Part shown: positions 1 to 5,879 of the stretch, piece by piece | How the letters are laid out: every line of letters starts with the position of its first letter | Numbering within the stretch: position 1 is the first letter of the stretch | Assembly: GCA_021155145.1 (NCBI GenBank) | Contig: JAJNPX010000539.1 | Span: forward strand, 1 to 8,096 | Direction: 5' to 3' | Source: Acidisarcina sp. | GTDB taxonomy: Bacteria; Acidobacteriota; Blastocatellia; Pyrinomonadales; Pyrinomonadaceae | DNA length: 8,096 bases | Made by a program: the position numbers and the translations under genes | Notes under the pieces: generated by a model | Told to the model about the DNA's origin: nothing | Database searches by the model: none | What the model saw: only the letters and a program-made list of their open reading frames with translations

Positions 1-228
1 TAGCCCGCGTAGCGGGTGTCGGCATAAAGCCACGGGTGATAACCCGTGGAAGGTATCGGAAAGGATCAGGCGAGCTGTCGTAAGACAGCGATAGTCGTTT
101 AGCTCCACAAGAATCGTGGGTCACACTCGATGCCCGCTGCCGCCCGCTACGCGGGTTATATCGTTTCTCGTTCGCCTTCCACGGGCTCACGCTCGTGGCT
201 CTATGCTTGTCGCCCGCTACGCAGGCTC
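1..228. repeat. Composite inverted repeat built of small palindromes (REP/MITE-like), left end possibly outside the window
   Basis: The first ~51 bases (1-51) reappear as an imperfect reverse complement at 177-228. Shared blocks are TTCCACGGG, CGTGG, CTATGC and CCCGCTACGC with GGCT; I count roughly 40 of 51 positions matching. Each arm contains smaller hairpins: CCCGC/GCGGG at 4-16 and CCACGGG/CCCGTGG at 30-49 on the left, a degenerate copy of both on the right. Between the arms lie a GCTGTC-gtaa-GACAGC hairpin (74-89) and another CCCGC-tac-GCGGG palindrome (143-155). No transposase or credible reading frame is present; the frames open here are arginine/proline-rich and have no family resemblance. 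Repeated extragenic palindromes of this look are known in several bacterial phyla, but whether this one is mobile cannot be told from a single copy. The left boundary may lie upstream of base 1. Confidence 0.65.
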
Positions 229-234
229 GGAATT

Positions 235-317
235 TTGCGCAAGCCCGCGCGTCAGCAAGGGCGATACATCCAACTCACCTCCCGATATCGCCCTTACTCA
301 CGTGCGGGCTTGGGCAA
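235..317. repeat. Long near-perfect inverted repeat (32-bp arms, 19-nt loop)
   Basis: Arms 235-266 and 286-317 are reverse complements at 28 of 32 positions, separated by bases 267-285. The core block AAGGGCGATA (257-266) pairs exactly with TATCGCCCTT (286-295), and AAGCCCGC (241-248) pairs exactly with GCGGGCTT (304-311). As RNA or single-stranded DNA this would be a stable stem of about 32 bp on either strand. It directly follows the composite repeat at 1-228 and ends near the start of the G+C-rich spacer, so the two may be parts of one element. There is no T-tract after it on either strand, so it is not a standard intrinsic terminator. Confidence 0.7.
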
Positions 318-612
318 TAGCTCCGAACGACGCCGTCTGCCGCGAGGACGCCCGATGCCGCCGGCACCGCCTGCACCAACCTCCGCTCCGGGGCTGCTCC
401 GGGAGTACCGCCGTCCGACGCCGGGCAGAACGCCGACACGCCCGACGACAACGAACATCGGGGACCTCATCGGCGAAAACCGCGTCACTGGGTGACAGAC
501 ATAGCGTCCCCGGGACCGAAAGACCGGGTCACTGACGGCACGGCCCGCGTCCCAAAACGCCCGGGTGCGCTTTTCCGTGGGACGATCCGCGCCCGATCCG
601 CGAAATTCGCGT
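318..612. other. G+C-rich gene-free stretch with several potential hairpins; no gene recognised
   Basis: This 295-base stretch separates the inverted repeats from the lpxB stop codon. The open frames on both strands are short, arginine/proline/glycine-rich and lack a ribosome binding site or family resemblance, so I call none of them. Complementary segments include CGGGGAC (459-465) with GTCCCCG (506-512), enclosing a GTCAC-tgg-GTGAC hairpin (484-496). GTCACTG occurs again at 528-534 and could compete for the same partner. The motif CGATCCGCG is directly repeated at 583-591 and 594-602, and CGCG-aaatt-CGCG (599-611) abuts the lpxB stop. I checked for RNase P, tmRNA and SRP RNA signature sequences and saw none. 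It could be an unrecognised structured RNA, a decayed gene, or the rest of the repeat element; the sequence alone does not decide. Confidence 0.4.
548..584. other. Extended hairpin 28 nt downstream of lpxB
   Basis: CGTCCC (548-553) pairs with GGGACG (579-584). Inside it AAAACGC (554-560) pairs with GCG (567-569) and TTTT (571-574), with one bulged C at 570 and the unpaired bases 575-578, leaving a CCGGGT loop (561-566). That gives about 13 base pairs. Reading in the lpxB direction there is no run of T after the stem, so it is not a classic intrinsic terminator. It may stabilise the 3' end of the lpxB mRNA or be part of a structured transcript across 459-611. Confidence 0.45.
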
Positions 613-1752
613 TTACTTCTCGTCGATCAAACGCAGGATCGCCTCTGCCGCCCGCTTCGAGGCACCGCCGTGGCCGAGTTTATCGACCGCGGATGCCAGC
701 TCATTTCGGACCGAACTATTTACAGGCGGATCGAGCAGGCGAAAAAGCTCTTTGGAAAGGGTCGCAGGTGTGAGGTCGTCCTGGATAAGTTCTTTTGCCA
801 CTCGCTTTTCCGCTATCAGATTTATCAATCCGAAATGCTCGACGTCGATCAGCGGACGCAGCAGTTTGTAGTTGATCGCGGAGGTCCGATAGACGATCGC
901 CATCGGCGTGCCGATGATCCCGGCCTCTAGCGTCGCGGTCCCGCTTGTTATTGCCGCTGCGTCAGAGGCGTTAAGGGCATCGAATGTCTCGCCTTCGGCC
1001 CATTTCACCGCTTCGGGGGCGTCTATCTTTCGCGATAGCTTCACTTTCGGCAATGCGGCAACGAACTGTAAATCCGGCCGTTTCGCCGACATTAAGGCCG
1101 CGGTCTCGATCAGGATCGGAAGTATCCGTGCGATCTCGGCACTCCGGCTTCCCGGCAAGAGCGAGACGATCGGCCGCCGCGGATCGATGCCGTGGCGCTT
1201 GCAAAATTCCTCCTTTGAGGTCGCAGGATGAACCTCCATCGCGAGCGGGTTCCCGACGTATTCGACGTGCTCGACGCCGTTCTTTCGGTACCATTCCTTT
1301 TCGAACGGCAGGATCGAGATCACGAGGTCCACATACTTCTTTATCGAACTGATCCGGTACCTTCGCCATGCCCAGATCTGAGGCGAAATATAGTAAACGA
1401 CCGTGATCCCGCGTTTTTTCAGAGCCTTCGCGAGCTTTAAGTTAAAGTCCGGAAAATCGACCAGGATCGCAAATTTTGCCCCGCGGCGCTCGGCCTCGGA
1501 AAGCAGCCTGCGATAAACACCGAAAAACATTGGAAGGGCCTTGCCTATCTCCAGCAAACCCACGATCGAAAGCTCGTCGGCGCGTACCGTCGCCTCTACG
1601 CCCGCGCCACGCATCTTCTCGCCGGCGGCCCCGAAAAATCGTATCTTGCCCTGATCGCTGCACGCCTTCATTTCCAGTACAAGCTTTGCGGCGTGTATAT
1701 CACCCGAAGCTTCTCCGGCTACGATCAGGACCTGGATCTCGCTCTTTTGCAT
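613..1752 (-). CDS. lpxB: Lipid-A-disaccharide synthase LpxB
   Basis: A glycosyltransferase of family GT19. It joins UDP-2,3-diacylglucosamine to lipid X (2,3-diacylglucosamine-1-phosphate), giving the beta-1,6 disaccharide of lipid A at the inner face of the cytoplasmic membrane. The 379 residues match the usual length (about 380). Recognisable family segments in order are GEASGD (13-18), DFPDFN (99-104, holding the conserved aspartate near the active site), the ISPQIWAWR block (122-130), VGNPL (166-170), LLPGSRSAEI (198-207) and the SGTATLE segment followed by GTPM (270-284), which belongs to the donor-binding half. The ATG at 1752 gives a start just before the first beta-strand, as in homologues; only a weak GGA precedes it. 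It stands apart from the lpxD-fabZ-lpxA cluster found beside it in many bacteria, is divergent from the secreted-protein gene, and points into the repeat-rich region. No frame damage is seen. Confidence 0.96.
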   Translation of the reverse strand: MQKSEIQVLIVAGEASGDIHAAKLVLEMKACSDQGKIRFFGAAGEKMRGAGVEATVRADELSIVGLLEIGKALPMFFGVYRRLLSEAERRGAKFAILVDFPDFNLKLAKALKKRGITVVYYISPQIWAWRRYRISSIKKYVDLVISILPFEKEWYRKNGVEHVEYVGNPLAMEVHPATSKEEFCKRHGIDPRRPIVSLLPGSRSAEIARILPILIETAALMSAKRPDLQFVAALPKVKLSRKIDAPEAVKWAEGETFDALNASDAAAITSGTATLEAGIIGTPMAIVYRTSAINYKLLRPLIDVEHFGLINLIAEKRVAKELIQDDLTPATLSKELFRLLDPPVNSSVRNELASAVDKLGHGGASKRAAEAILRLIDEK

Positions 1753-1881
1753 TTATATGTCCGGGATGGCCAACAATGAATTTTAGACGATGCACCTATA
1801 TTCCCGAAAAGACAAACCTTTAGCCTCTTGCGGGCATCAAAGACCTTGTTCTTCGGCTACTTAACATTCTGCCGGGCAACC

Positions 1882-1910
1882 TTGCGGATGTCCGATGTTA
1901 GCTCTAAAAT
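1882..1910 (+). promoter_or_regulatory. Candidate sigma70-type promoter for the secreted propeller gene
   Basis: TTGCGG (1882-1887) and TAAAAT (1905-1910) are separated by exactly 17 nt. The -10 box matches the consensus at five of six positions, the -35 box only at TTG. Transcription would begin near 1917, leaving a leader of about 60 nt rich in T and C before the GTG start at 1976. An in-frame ATG at 1895 lies between the two boxes and so would not be transcribed. The call rests on pattern only. Confidence 0.4.
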
Positions 1911-1965
1911 GTAGGGTTTGTGCTTTCCCTATTGCATTTGTTCTAATTTCGCTCTTTTTTCGTTT

Positions 1966-1971
1966 GGAGGA
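1966..1971 (+). promoter_or_regulatory. Strong Shine-Dalgarno site that sets a GTG start
   Basis: GGAGGA lies 4 nt before the GTG at 1976 (5 nt counting from GGAGG). No comparable site precedes the ATG at 1895. This site, together with a signal peptide that begins right at the GTG, decides the start of the next gene. Confidence 0.75.
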
Positions 1972-1975
1972 GTTT

Positions 1976-4612
1976 GTGAACCTTCGGTTTTTTGTTTTTG
2001 CGGCAGTCATCTTTTCCCTTATCGCCTCGCCGGTATCAAAAGGTCAGGCAAGTTCGGTCATCGGCCAGTTCACCTCATCGCCTCAGGAGACGTTTGCGGG
2101 CTCGATCAGCGGTGACGGCCGTCTCGTCGTCTTTGAATCGCGCGGCAACGTGGCGACCGAAAATCCGAGAAATTCCGATGGCAATACGGAGATCTTTCTC
2201 TGGGATTACGCACAGCGTAGGATCTTTCAGATCACGGATACAAAGAGCGTTCTGAAGAATACGTTCGGGACCGCGGTGCAATCGAATATAAAGATCGACA
2301 TCGTCAACAAAAGGCCGATGATCAGCCAGAACGGGCGGTGGATAGCCTTTGGCTCAAACGCCACTGCGGCGACCGTCGGCGTACCCGATGGTTCGAATCC
2401 GGGCAGCTTTGACGGCAATTTTTTCAACACACAGGCCCCTCCGCCTTGTACATTGCCGACCCCGACGCCCACTCCGACCCCGACCGCGACGCCTACTCCG
2501 ACGCCGACCCCAACCGGGTCTCCTTCGCCGACCCCGACCCCTTCGCCGACCTCTACGCCATTCAATAATCCGCTCTCGTGCGATGCGAATATGGAGATCT
2601 GGCTGTATGAGATACCCCTTTACGCACCGGCCGATCTGGTCTCCGGAGACCCGGTACCGTTGACGAACCTGAGCGGCGGGACTTTCACTCTGGTCACGAA
2701 TTCGGTCCCAAGCCGGCTTCCGCAGGAAGGCTCGGCCGTCCGGAGCCCCTTCGTCGCCGACGACAACCACGATGTCTCCATCGACGACGACGGCACCACG
2801 ATCGCGTTTGTTTCCACTCGCGACCTTGTCGCCGGCGGCAACTCTTTCCCGAGCGAAGACAACGACGAGATCTTTACATACGTCCGCGGCGGTGCGATCA
2901 GTCAGGTCACCCAAACGCCTCGCGGCCCGATCTCAAACCCGATCTACAATAAGAATCCGACGATCTCAGGCGACGGAACGCGCGTCCTCTTTGCGAGTAC
3001 GGGTGATAATCCGATCATCGGGATGACGGGCGGCAACAACCCCGCTGATAGTCGTAACGAGGAGTTGTTCATTTCCGACCTCGACGGGGCGGGTGCGCCC
3101 GCGGGACTGCGTCGCCAGGTGACGGTAACTACGCCGACAAATCCAGGCGACCCGGTCAATTTTCTCGAATACGGTAAGAGAATGAGCCGAAACGGCAACC
3201 TGATCGCGTTTGACTCACTTGCCGACCTCGCAAATGAGAACAGCGGGACTAACTACACGTCGTTCGCGACCTATCTCTACGATGTGACCGCGAATACCTT
3301 CAGGCGTATCGGCGACCGGAGCACGGCAGACAGCGGCGCGACGGGCGGGGACGTGCCGCGATATCCCACATTCACCGATTACGATCCGAATGGGGCGCCG
3401 GCGACACTTGTCCTCGAGACCCGGATGAATATCAAGCCCGATGGGGTGGTCGCGACCACGGCGTCCGACGGCCTGAATAACGATCCGGCCCGGCCTGTTC
3501 AGTTTTATACTTATCCGCTCAACGTACTGCCGGCCAGCGCGACCTTTACAAGGATAACCAAGTTTCCGATCTCGAGCGGTTTTCTCGCGCAGTCGCAACC
3601 TCTGGCATCTGATACATCAGAGCGTTTGGCGTTTAATCTCGCATTGACGGAACTCGGCGGCGGGAATACGGATCAGCTTAGCGAGGCCTTTTACCTTTAC
3701 GTTCCGCCTGCGATCGGCGATCCGGTCACCGTTTTCGACCTCAGCTTCGTAACGGGAGCTTCGGGTCTCCCGATCCAGCCGACCGGCAGCCCAACACCGA
3801 CCCCGAGCCCTAGCGGTTCACCAACGCCGACGCCGACCCCAACTCCGACTCCGACGCCGACACCAACTCCCACGGGTTCGCCGTCCCCGACGCCTACACC
3901 GGTCACTCCGGCCGCTGTTCTGGGCATTTCGCCGGGAATGCTGGCCAGGCTGAATTTCAAGACACCGCTGAGTCCGGCGATCACACCGCGTACCGCTGCG
4001 GGCGATATAGACCAGAGTTTTTCCCTGCCGATCTCGCTTAGCGGAGTCACGCTGACGATTAACGGTTACGCCTGCGGACTGCGCTCGGTCGACAGCAGTT
4101 CGATCGAGTTTGTCGCACCCAAGGGCCTGCTTAGTGCGCTGACAGGTACCAATTACCCGGTCGTTCTGAATAACCAGGGTACGGTGACCAAGGGCTTTGT
4201 TACGGTAGTTCCCGCACGCCCCGACGTGTTCAGCAGCGTGTTCGGGCCCGGCGGCCGTGCACGCGCATTCAATGTCACGAACCGCGTCCAGACGACCGAA
4301 CCCTTTACCGTTACCACCGTCAGGATCCGCGGCGGTACGCGAGTGCCGACCGTGCTTCGTCTCCGGCTGACAGGTGTCGAAGGCGCGACCAGCGCTAACT
4401 TCAATATCCGCATCGGCGGTGTGACCATTGCCGGTACCCAGGTGCAGACGGGCGGCGTGCTCGTCGAGCCGGGAGTTTACACGGTCGACTTCACTCTCCC
4501 TGCATCGCTCAACCGTGCTGGAGATGTGCCCGTTGTGGTCAATATAATCGCCGGCGGGACGGTCTTCTCAACGCGGGTCGAGGACACAGCCCCGAGGATC
4601 CGCATCTTGTAA
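1976..4612 (+). CDS. Secreted PD40/TolB-like beta-propeller protein with Pro-Thr linkers and a TIGR03437-like C-terminal domain
   Basis: Product of 878 residues from the GTG at 1976, probably exported. Residues 1-25 look like a signal peptide: one Arg, then a hydrophobic stretch, then a likely cut after GQA. Residues 30-600 contain repeated segments of the form S-x-(D/N)G-x-x-(I/V)-(A/V)F-x-S at about 43-58, 114-129, 267-284, 328-345 and 401-418. Weaker ones lie near 484 and 541. This is the pattern of PD40 (TolB-type WD40-like) propeller blades. A Pro-Thr tract (161-195) interrupts the propeller between blades and is flanked by Cys158 and Cys202. A second tract (602-645) links the propeller to a beta-rich C-terminal region. 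Within it, residues 685-750 (GVTLTINGYACGL onward) resemble the Solibacter-type domain TIGR03437, and a further beta domain ends the chain. No catalytic residues, membrane anchor or sorting signal is recognised; a ligand-binding or cell-surface role is a guess. It is flanked by its own promoter and terminator, so probably monocistronic. Confidence 0.85.
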   Translation: MNLRFFVFAAVIFSLIASPVSKGQASSVIGQFTSSPQETFAGSISGDGRLVVFESRGNVATENPRNSDGNTEIFLWDYAQRRIFQITDTKSVLKNTFGTAVQSNIKIDIVNKRPMISQNGRWIAFGSNATAATVGVPDGSNPGSFDGNFFNTQAPPPCTLPTPTPTPTPTATPTPTPTPTGSPSPTPTPSPTSTPFNNPLSCDANMEIWLYEIPLYAPADLVSGDPVPLTNLSGGTFTLVTNSVPSRLPQEGSAVRSPFVADDNHDVSIDDDGTTIAFVSTRDLVAGGNSFPSEDNDEIFTYVRGGAISQVTQTPRGPISNPIYNKNPTISGDGTRVLFASTGDNPIIGMTGGNNPADSRNEELFISDLDGAGAPAGLRRQVTVTTPTNPGDPVNFLEYGKRMSRNGNLIAFDSLADLANENSGTNYTSFATYLYDVTANTFRRIGDRSTADSGATGGDVPRYPTFTDYDPNGAPATLVLETRMNIKPDGVVATTASDGLNNDPARPVQFYTYPLNVLPASATFTRITKFPISSGFLAQSQPLASDTSERLAFNLALTELGGGNTDQLSEAFYLYVPPAIGDPVTVFDLSFVTGASGLPIQPTGSPTPTPSPSGSPTPTPTPTPTPTPTPTPTGSPSPTPTPVTPAAVLGISPGMLARLNFKTPLSPAITPRTAAGDIDQSFSLPISLSGVTLTINGYACGLRSVDSSSIEFVAPKGLLSALTGTNYPVVLNNQGTVTKGFVTVVPARPDVFSSVFGPGGRARAFNVTNRVQTTEPFTVTTVRIRGGTRVPTVLRLRLTGVEGATSANFNIRIGGVTIAGTQVQTGGVLVEPGVYTVDFTLPASLNRAGDVPVVVNIIAGGTVFSTRVEDTAPRIRIL
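2456..2560 (+). repeat. Degenerate CCGACN/CCNACN repeat encoding the first Pro-Thr tract
   Basis: In-frame hexanucleotide-like repeat coding for alternating Pro and Thr, with GSPSP and ATP variations, over 35 codons of the secreted protein. Third positions vary freely (ccg, ccc, cct; acg, acc, act). The antisense strand shows a matching Gly-Val open frame that is only a shadow. Confidence 0.85.
3779..3910 (+). repeat. Degenerate CCGACN repeat encoding the second Pro-Thr tract
   Basis: A second in-frame Pro-Thr/Ser-Gly coding tract of 44 codons, joining the propeller to the C-terminal beta domains. It shares the peptide module PTPTPTPTGSPSPTPTP with the first tract but uses different codons there. 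Such tracts are candidate sites of length variation between strains. Confidence 0.85.
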
Positions 4613-4636
4613 ATATTCCATCTGCTCAACTTGATC

Positions 4637-4664
4637 GGGCAGGGCTCGCGTCCTGCCCTTTCTT
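4637..4664 (+). terminator. Intrinsic terminator after the secreted propeller gene
   Basis: GGGCAGG (4637-4643) pairs with CCTGCCC (4652-4658), an uninterrupted 7-bp stem that can extend by G-T and C-G pairs to a TCGC tetraloop. It is followed at once by TTTCTT. It starts 24 nt after the TAA at 4610-4612 and isolates the gene from ilvE. Confidence 0.85.
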
Positions 4665-4703
4665 ATGCCTGGCGATTATGTCCCGATCACATTTTGTTAT
4701 GTT

Positions 4704-4718
4704 TGCCAACCGTTGGCA
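4704..4718. promoter_or_regulatory. Perfect 7-bp dyad upstream of ilvE, candidate operator
   Basis: TGCCAAC-C-GTTGGCA is an exact inverted repeat with a one-base centre, lying 112 nt before the ilvE start in an intergenic region otherwise free of strong symmetry. A poor promoter can be drawn over it: TTGCCA (4703-4708), 17 nt, then TAACCT (4726-4731). A TGTAAT (4721-4726) could also serve as a -10 box. With a one-base centre it cannot form a good RNA hairpin, which favours a DNA-binding dimer site. The binding protein is unknown. Confidence 0.4.
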
Positions 4719-4810
4719 GATGTAATAACCTAAACTGTATGCATTGCCGCCAATAAGCCTCACCTCGCTCGGCAGCCTTTATTAATAATAGTTAGTACCG
4801 CATCCCACAA

Positions 4811-4816
4811 AAGGAG
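4811..4816 (+). promoter_or_regulatory. Ribosome binding site of ilvE with unusually long spacing
   Basis: AAGGAG is the only good Shine-Dalgarno match before ilvE, but it sits 14 nt from the ATG at 4831, longer than the usual 5-9. No in-frame start lies closer. The next in-frame ATG (4855, residue 9) has no better site. I keep 4831. Confidence 0.55.
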
Positions 4817-4830
4817 TTGGTCAGTTCAAT

Positions 4831-5820
4831 ATGGCAGAAAAAGATGTAAATACGATGAAGATCTCGCCCAAAGTTTGGAAGAACGGTGAGGTGATCGACT
4901 GGGACGACGCACGGATCCACGTGATGTCACATGTTGTGCATTACGGATCGAGCGTTTTCGAGGGTATTCGGTGTTACGAAACGTCCAAGGGTTCGGCGGT
5001 TTTCCGGCTTCCCGAGCACATTCAACGTCTTCTCAATTCGGCAAAGATCTATCGTATGGATACGCAGTATTCGCGTGAGCAGATCTGCGACGCAACGGTG
5101 AGCCTCATCCGGGAAAGCGGACTCGAATCCTGCTACATTCGCCCAGTTATCTTCCGCGGCCTCGACGAGGAAAAGCCGGCATTTGGCGTGTACGGAATGG
5201 CGAATCCGATCGAGACCTACATTGCTATGTGGCAGTGGGGCAAATACCTCGGCGAAGAGGCGATCGAATCTGGCATTGACGTGTGTGTTTCAAGCTGGAA
5301 CCGCATCACTTCGAACGCGATGCCCGCGATGGCAAAGGCCGGGGCGAATTATATGAATTCGCAGCTCATCAAGATGGAAGCAAAGCTCGGCGGTTTCGCC
5401 GAAGGCATCGCACTTGATGACCGCGGCCTCGTTTCCGAAGGTTCCGGCGAGAACATCTTTTTGGTTAACGGGGGCAAACTCTACACACCTGCATTAGGTG
5501 CTTCGATACTGCCGGGCATCACCCGTGATTCGGTCATTCAGATCGCCCGCGAAATGGGCATCGAGGTGATCGAGACCTCGATCCAGCGCTCGGCACTTTA
5601 TCTTGCCGACGAACTTTTCTTTACCGGGACAGCAGCCGAGATATCCCCTATCCGCTCGGTTGACCGCATCACCATCGGCAGCGGCAAGCGCGGCGAGATG
5701 ACCAAGGCTCTCCAGGACGAGTTCTTTGCGATCATAGATGCGCGAAGGCCCGCACCCGAAGGAGCCCAGTGGCTGACGTTCGTCGCTGACACCGCAGAAA
5801 AAAAAACGGCAGTAGCCTAG
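4831..5820 (+). CDS. ilvE: Branched-chain amino acid aminotransferase IlvE
   Basis: A PLP fold-type IV transaminase of the cytoplasm. It interconverts leucine, isoleucine and valine with their 2-oxo acids using glutamate/2-oxoglutarate, the last step of branched-chain amino acid synthesis. The 329 residues are a little longer than the E. coli enzyme (309), with extensions at both ends. Visible family motifs are [13 protein letters not shown] (37-49), YIRP (102-105), the PLP-lysine segment AKAGANY with Lys169, EGIALD (191-196), SEGSGEN (202-208, with the conserved Glu203), LPGITRD (227-233) and the TGTAAE phosphate-binding turn (265-270). These fit IlvE better than D-amino acid aminotransferase or aminodeoxychorismate lyase, because of the EGIRCY and [13 protein letters not shown] blocks. 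It is bounded by terminators on both sides, so likely transcribed alone. The leader holds a perfect dyad (4704-4718) that could be an operator. Nothing appears damaged. Confidence 0.96.
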   Translation: MAEKDVNTMKISPKVWKNGEVIDWDDARIHVMSHVVHYGSSVFEGIRCYETSKGSAVFRLPEHIQRLLNSAKIYRMDTQYSREQICDATVSLIRESGLESCYIRPVIFRGLDEEKPAFGVYGMANPIETYIAMWQWGKYLGEEAIESGIDVCVSSWNRITSNAMPAMAKAGANYMNSQLIKMEAKLGGFAEGIALDDRGLVSEGSGENIFLVNGGKLYTPALGASILPGITRDSVIQIAREMGIEVIETSIQRSALYLADELFFTGTAAEISPIRSVDRITIGSGKRGEMTKALQDEFFAIIDARRPAPEGAQWLTFVADTAEKKTAVA

Positions 5821-5844
5821 CTTCTGCATAGTACCGTACTTATC

Positions 5845-5876
5845 GCCCCGTATATTTTTGCGGGGCCTTTTCTTTT
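5845..5876 (+). terminator. Intrinsic terminator of ilvE, abutting the next start codon
   Basis: GCCCCG (5845-5850) pairs with CGGGGC (5861-5866) around a 10-nt T-rich loop, followed by CTTTTCTTTT. It begins 24 nt after the ilvE stop and ends only 3 nt before the ATG of the downstream gene, so it fills the place where that gene's ribosome binding site would be. Confidence 0.85.
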
Positions 5877-5879
5877 GCA

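Noticed and set aside
116..535. Overlapping frames of 121-139 codons on the plus strand across the repeat region, and a 64-codon frame on the minus strand
   Set aside because: They run through the inverted repeats, are rich in Arg, Pro and Ala, have no ribosome binding site and resemble no family I know; such translated repeats are commonly miscalled as hypothetical proteins.
599..611. CGCG-aaatt-CGCG next to the lpxB stop as a terminator
   Set aside because: The stem is only four base pairs and is not followed by a T-tract in the lpxB direction.
1895..1975. ATG at 1895 as the start of the secreted propeller
   Set aside because: It lies within a likely promoter, has no ribosome binding site and spoils the signal peptide; the GTG at 1976 fits better.
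2390..2400. GGTTCGAATCC, identical to a typical tRNA T-arm
   Set aside because: No D-arm, anticodon arm or acceptor stem fits around it and it lies in the coding frame of the propeller gene (residues D-G-S-N-P).
2456..2560. Short-period repeat considered as a CRISPR or tandem-repeat array
   Set aside because: There are no spacers and the period follows codons of Pro-Thr; it is coding low-complexity sequence, as is 3779-3910.
2227..2565. Minus-strand frame with Gly-Val repeats (also 3697-4050)
   Set aside because: It is the antisense shadow of the Pro-Thr coding repeat inside a well-supported gene.
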